This document shows, one piece after another, positions 56,772-64,000 of a DNA stretch of 64,000 nucleotides. The translations under genes were made by a program, and so were the position numbers. Location of the stretch: assembly GCA_963693365.1 (NCBI GenBank), contig CAVNZM010000006.1:9424001-9488000 (forward strand). Direction: 5' to 3'. Under the pieces are notes generated by a model. That model did no database searches. It saw only the letters and a program-made list of their open reading frames with translations, and was not told the DNA's origin. Origin of the DNA: Amoebidium appalachense. Taxonomy: Eukaryota; Ichthyosporea. The first letter of the stretch is position 1. Each line of letters starts with the position of its first letter.

Positions 56772-57835
56772 ACCCACCCACCCACACACACTCACTCACA
56801 CCAACTACACACTACTTTTCCTGAAAGTACCTTTCCTTATCACCAGCCATGCCTTCCAAATTCAAACACATTGCCGTATCAAGGGGGGCTCACCTCTAGT
56901 TTTTGGCACAGGGTCCTTGTACACTCCGGCCTCCCTCCTTGCAGCTACAAGCTCCTTGTGTCTATTCTTCATCAAAGTTAGCAATTCCTTTCGGTCATGT
57001 TCCCTTTTTGCCACTTCCTCTTTGAGTAGCTTGCGTGGGTCTTTCTCTGACTGGGCCTTCTTCGGTACCTCAGACATGTATCGCCGTTGAATGGCTAGTT
57101 GCTGGAACACCTTTCGAGAAGGTGCTTGCCTGCAAACGAACCTTATTTAGAAAGCCTCCAACCCTAACAAACATTAAATTCACACCGCCACAAAGAGAAA
57201 TGTGAATGTGCACGCACACACAGACGTTCACCGGTGCTTCATTAGCGCGTGAGATTGCAGGGTACAAGCCGAGTGGCTATGCACTTGAGCACAGGGTGTG
57301 TAAAGCTGTTCTTGCACTTGTACATATGCCCCAGATAATTCCTCTTGTGTCAGTTAACGTGTCGTTCACAGCATGTGCGCCTGAACATGTGTTTGTGTGC
57401 ATGTATGCGGCAAATACATCACACATTAGTTGTGGGCCCTGGGGGGAGGGGGGCGGGGGAGGCGCCCGGAAGGTGGGCGTGGGGCAGGGCGGGGATTTGG
57501 AGGGGGGGGGGGGGGGGGGAGGGGGGGAAGCACAGCCTCTATCCCGAGACCCGTGAATTTTTTAACGCACACGCCACGCCTGCCATGATATAGAGTTCAA
57601 ACAGTATCTCTCACGTATAGCTGATGTGTAGCAGGATGGCTGCGAGTGTGATGAAGCAGCAATATAGCTGATGTGTAGCAGGATGGCTGCGAGTGTCATG
57701 AAGCAGCAGATCGGCCTACCTTGTAACGGTGCAGAAACCGTGCGCCCTGACAGCTTGCTGCAGTCGTGCGGCAGACTGTAGGCTGGCTTGATGGCGCCAG
57801 AGCTGCAAGCTCCGGCTGGCTAGTGTGGCGGCCAT
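49662..57835 (-). CDS. LETM1: LETM1-domain mitochondrial inner-membrane protein
   Basis: LETM1/Mdm38-family protein of about 466 aa, expected in the mitochondrial inner membrane, where the family supports cation/proton exchange and ribosome association. Exons: 57835-57720, 57129-56894, 56334-56247, 55588-55498, 54897-54797, 54045-53967, 53513-53337, 52451-52386, 51733-51648, 51160-51037, 50230-50129, 49796-49662 (TGA); phases close. Residues 1-55 are Arg/Ala/Gln-rich with almost no acids, a presequence (MAATLASRSLQLWRHQASLQ). The LETM domain starts near 118 (WDTVKHGLQHTWHG, MRREQRLLMMTTADLFRM), with one membrane span at about 178-200 (IPFSFFIIVPGAELLLPIA) followed by FPSLLPSTFEEK. Later segments (KLDELCVVALAHLLR, LIARDGVHTLTRTEL, LQQQLADWIEL) follow the family in order. 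The C-terminal EF-hand region of animal LETM1 is absent. The exon 7 acceptor could instead be at 53486. Confidence 0.95.
50554..50990 (-). repeat. C-tailed dispersed repeat, near-complete copy in LETM1 intron 10
   Basis: About 437 bp, the same extent as the MRG15 copy. On the LETM1 strand the intron reads GTATGTGATC, C tract, element (from TTTCAGAGGTGTCC to CGCATTCAA), then a second C tract. Sense orientation. Confidence 0.92.
51178..51316. repeat. Graded T to G microsatellite
   Basis: Along + the order is (GGT)n, poly-T, (GT)n, (GGT)n, poly-G. On the LETM1 strand it reads poly-C, (CCA)n, (CA)n, poly-A, the same polarity as 15204-15319. It ends 17 bp before the exon 10 acceptor. Confidence 0.9.
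51860..52060. repeat. C tract followed by (CA)n
   Basis: About 100 bases of C with rare T, then a pure CA repeat at about 51969-52059, in LETM1 intron 8. Confidence 0.93.
52985..53330. repeat. (GT)n and G-rich tract
   Basis: GT repeat (52991-53043), GTGA-rich DNA and G tracts reaching to 53327, within 10 bp of the LETM1 exon 7 donor. In LETM1 intron 7. Confidence 0.88.
54249..54474 (-). repeat. C-tailed dispersed repeat, copy in LETM1 intron 5
   Basis: Closely similar to the 8231 copy. G tracts on + flank both sides (54222-54248 and from 54475), so again C tract, truncated element, C tail on the sense strand. Sense orientation. Confidence 0.9.
57616..57709. repeat. Tandem duplication, 47-bp period
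   Basis: Two adjacent copies of the segment starting TATAGCTGATGTGTAGC, differing at one or two bases, at the start of LETM1 intron 1, 10 bp from the donor. Confidence 0.9.
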
Positions 57836-58627
57836 AGGCGAGCAATACCGCAGTTAGCTAAGTAATGATGATTGACTGAGTAGAATCAGGGGGTCCTTCC
57901 CTCAAGAACGAAGTGATATAGAATACTTTTATCATAACTGTAACGAGTAAAATGATCCGAATTAGAAAGAAGTTTCGTTCTATTTTTCAACCATGAGTAT
58001 AAAATTTCTTAGTGGGAACCCTGTGTCTTCTGCCGTGAGATTTCCCAACCAAGATAAATCCAGAGCTGGCGAATACACGCCCAAAGTTTCCCTTCACGTT
58101 GTCATGAAGCAACAGTCTTACGTCGATCTTGCGTTATTTCTTGCTTTGTTCGCAACGAAGTGCCTGTGCTACATGAACTATCCAAACCCCTTTGTTCTGT
58201 AAAACTGCTTTCTGCTGTGTCCCGAGGTTTTATCTAGAAGGCCTTGGTCCCGAGTCAACCTTTTTAGTGGGCCAAGCCGCTAAGAAGCACATGACAACGC
58301 CAGCCTGCGTCACGGCCGAAACGGTCTGACGGTTGCTGAGAAAAGCATGGCTTTCCATGTGCCTTATCAGAAAGCAGATCTGCAGCCAATAGGATGGCTT
58401 TGCTGACGTCGCATTAATCTATATATGGCAAGTATGTAATCCATATATGGAAGGTAAATGTGGAACATGCTGAGCCACACTGACTGGTGCCATCGTTCGG
58501 TGCACATGCATGCTGCCCATCTGCCTTGCTGCGATGTTGTTGACTCGGACGGACTTACTATCAGTCATAAGGCAGGATTTCAGCGCACTGAGGTAATAAC
58601 GGAGCAGGCCTCATTCGCAATTGAAAA
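57836..58627. promoter_or_regulatory. Divergent promoter region of LETM1 and the cyclophilin gene
   Basis: A 792-bp gap between two start codons of mitochondrial-type proteins pointing away from each other. It contains CCAAT (58386-58390) and TGACGTCG (58403-58410, one mismatch to a CRE), with TATATATGG at 58421-58429. It is free of simple repeats. A shared or bidirectional promoter is inferred. Confidence 0.5.
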
Positions 58628-63337
<4,710 letters not shown>

Positions 63338-63423
63338 GTGAAAACCGAGGGAGGGGTTTCCTAGATGTGGTGGTGGTGGTGGTGGTGTGTGTAAATGCAC
63401 TGCCCCTCCGGGTTGAGAGAGGA

Positions 63424-63462
<39 letters not shown>

Positions 63463-63667
63463 GAGGGGGGTTTGTATATTCCTTTGGGGTGTGTTTGTGG
63501 TTATACAAGGGGGGATGTTCATGTCTTCGTTTCTGTGTTGTCGGCAGGGGGACGAGAATGTGTGGATCACTCAGGCACACACAAACACTTGATTGTTTTG
63601 TTTTAATTGTTTTTTATATTTTATGTTAGTTCTATTCCAATGTTGCTTTGGCAGGCGGGGCGGGGGG

Positions 63668-63703
<36 letters not shown>

Positions 63704-63948
63704 AGGGGAAGGCATTTTGCTGATTCTTATTTGAGAGCCCAAAGGCGGAAGTGGTCAGGAAAGGAAGAGGAAGGGGGGGGGGAGGGGGAGGAGGTCGTAA
63801 AGAACAGTGAGCTTCCTGGGGGGAAGTGTGGGTAAGGCAGAGGCGGTTAAGATCGCTTTGGTGTGCTCGTGTATGGCATGTTTTTCTGCAAGTGGGTGGA
63901 TGGATGCATGTCCTTTCGAGTCTGTGTGTGCATCCTGCGTGTGTGCCT

Positions 63949-63992
<44 letters not shown>

Positions 63993-64000
63993 ACGTGATG
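63338..64000 (+). other. Intron of the cyclophilin gene at the right edge
   Basis: It starts with a GTGAAA donor and holds (GGT)n, G tracts (63427-63461 and 63661-63702) and a GT repeat at the edge. I found no exon encoding the expected KHVVFG segment. Confidence 0.6.

Overview
The window is nuclear DNA from a eukaryote. Six of its seven recognisable genes are split by many spliceosomal introns (56 in my models), the encoded proteins are eukaryotic housekeeping families, and introns and spacers are full of simple repeats. TAA, TAG and TGA all end genes, so the standard code applies. XPO1 is nearly the length of the animal protein, the bZIP basic region is CREB/ATF-like, and AGGF1 has OCRE, FHA and G-patch together. 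These fit a holozoan or another opisthokont-like lineage, but I cannot name the organism.

Layout. 1-2565: spacer with a CA microsatellite and an odd TTCTGC/GCAGAA array. 2566-4636 (-): CREB/ATF-like bZIP factor. 4637-7500: spacer with a candidate MITE at about 5478-6067. 7501-18002 (-): AGGF1-like OCRE/FHA/G-patch protein, 14 exons. 18404-19013 (+): intronless glutathione S-transferase with a one-base frameshift. 19746-27527 (+): MRG15/MORF4L1 chromo-barrel protein, 9 exons. 29094-42732 (-): exportin-1 (XPO1/CRM1), 17 exons. 42733-49661: spacer with GT/CT satellites and tandem duplications. 49662-57835 (-): LETM1-family mitochondrial protein, 12 exons. 58628 to beyond the right edge (+): cyclophilin with a mitochondrial-type presequence and a membrane anchor, at least 7 exons. 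For every multi-exon gene I followed the reading phase across each junction, and all junctions close.

The genes are not an operon. They cover transcription and chromatin (bZIP, MRG15), RNA processing (AGGF1), nuclear export (XPO1) and mitochondria (LETM1 and the cyclophilin, divergently arranged over a 0.8 kb spacer). Perfect TGACGTCA sites lie upstream of MRG15 and XPO1, and a near match lies between LETM1 and the cyclophilin gene.

The most unusual feature is a dispersed repeat of up to about 437 bp with 11 recognisable copies. Read in one direction, its well-preserved copies share a constant 3' end that runs straight into a poly-C tail, while their 5' ends are cut at different points, often against another C tract. 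Nine of ten intronic copies lie in the sense orientation of the host gene. This looks like a SINE-type retroposon with an oligo-C rather than oligo-A tail. In AGGF1 intron 12 the C tail forms the pyrimidine tract of the 3' splice site. Very long C/G homopolymers, C-to-A graded tracts and GT/CA repeats abutting splice sites make up much of the remaining non-coding DNA; their exact lengths may carry sequencing or assembly error.
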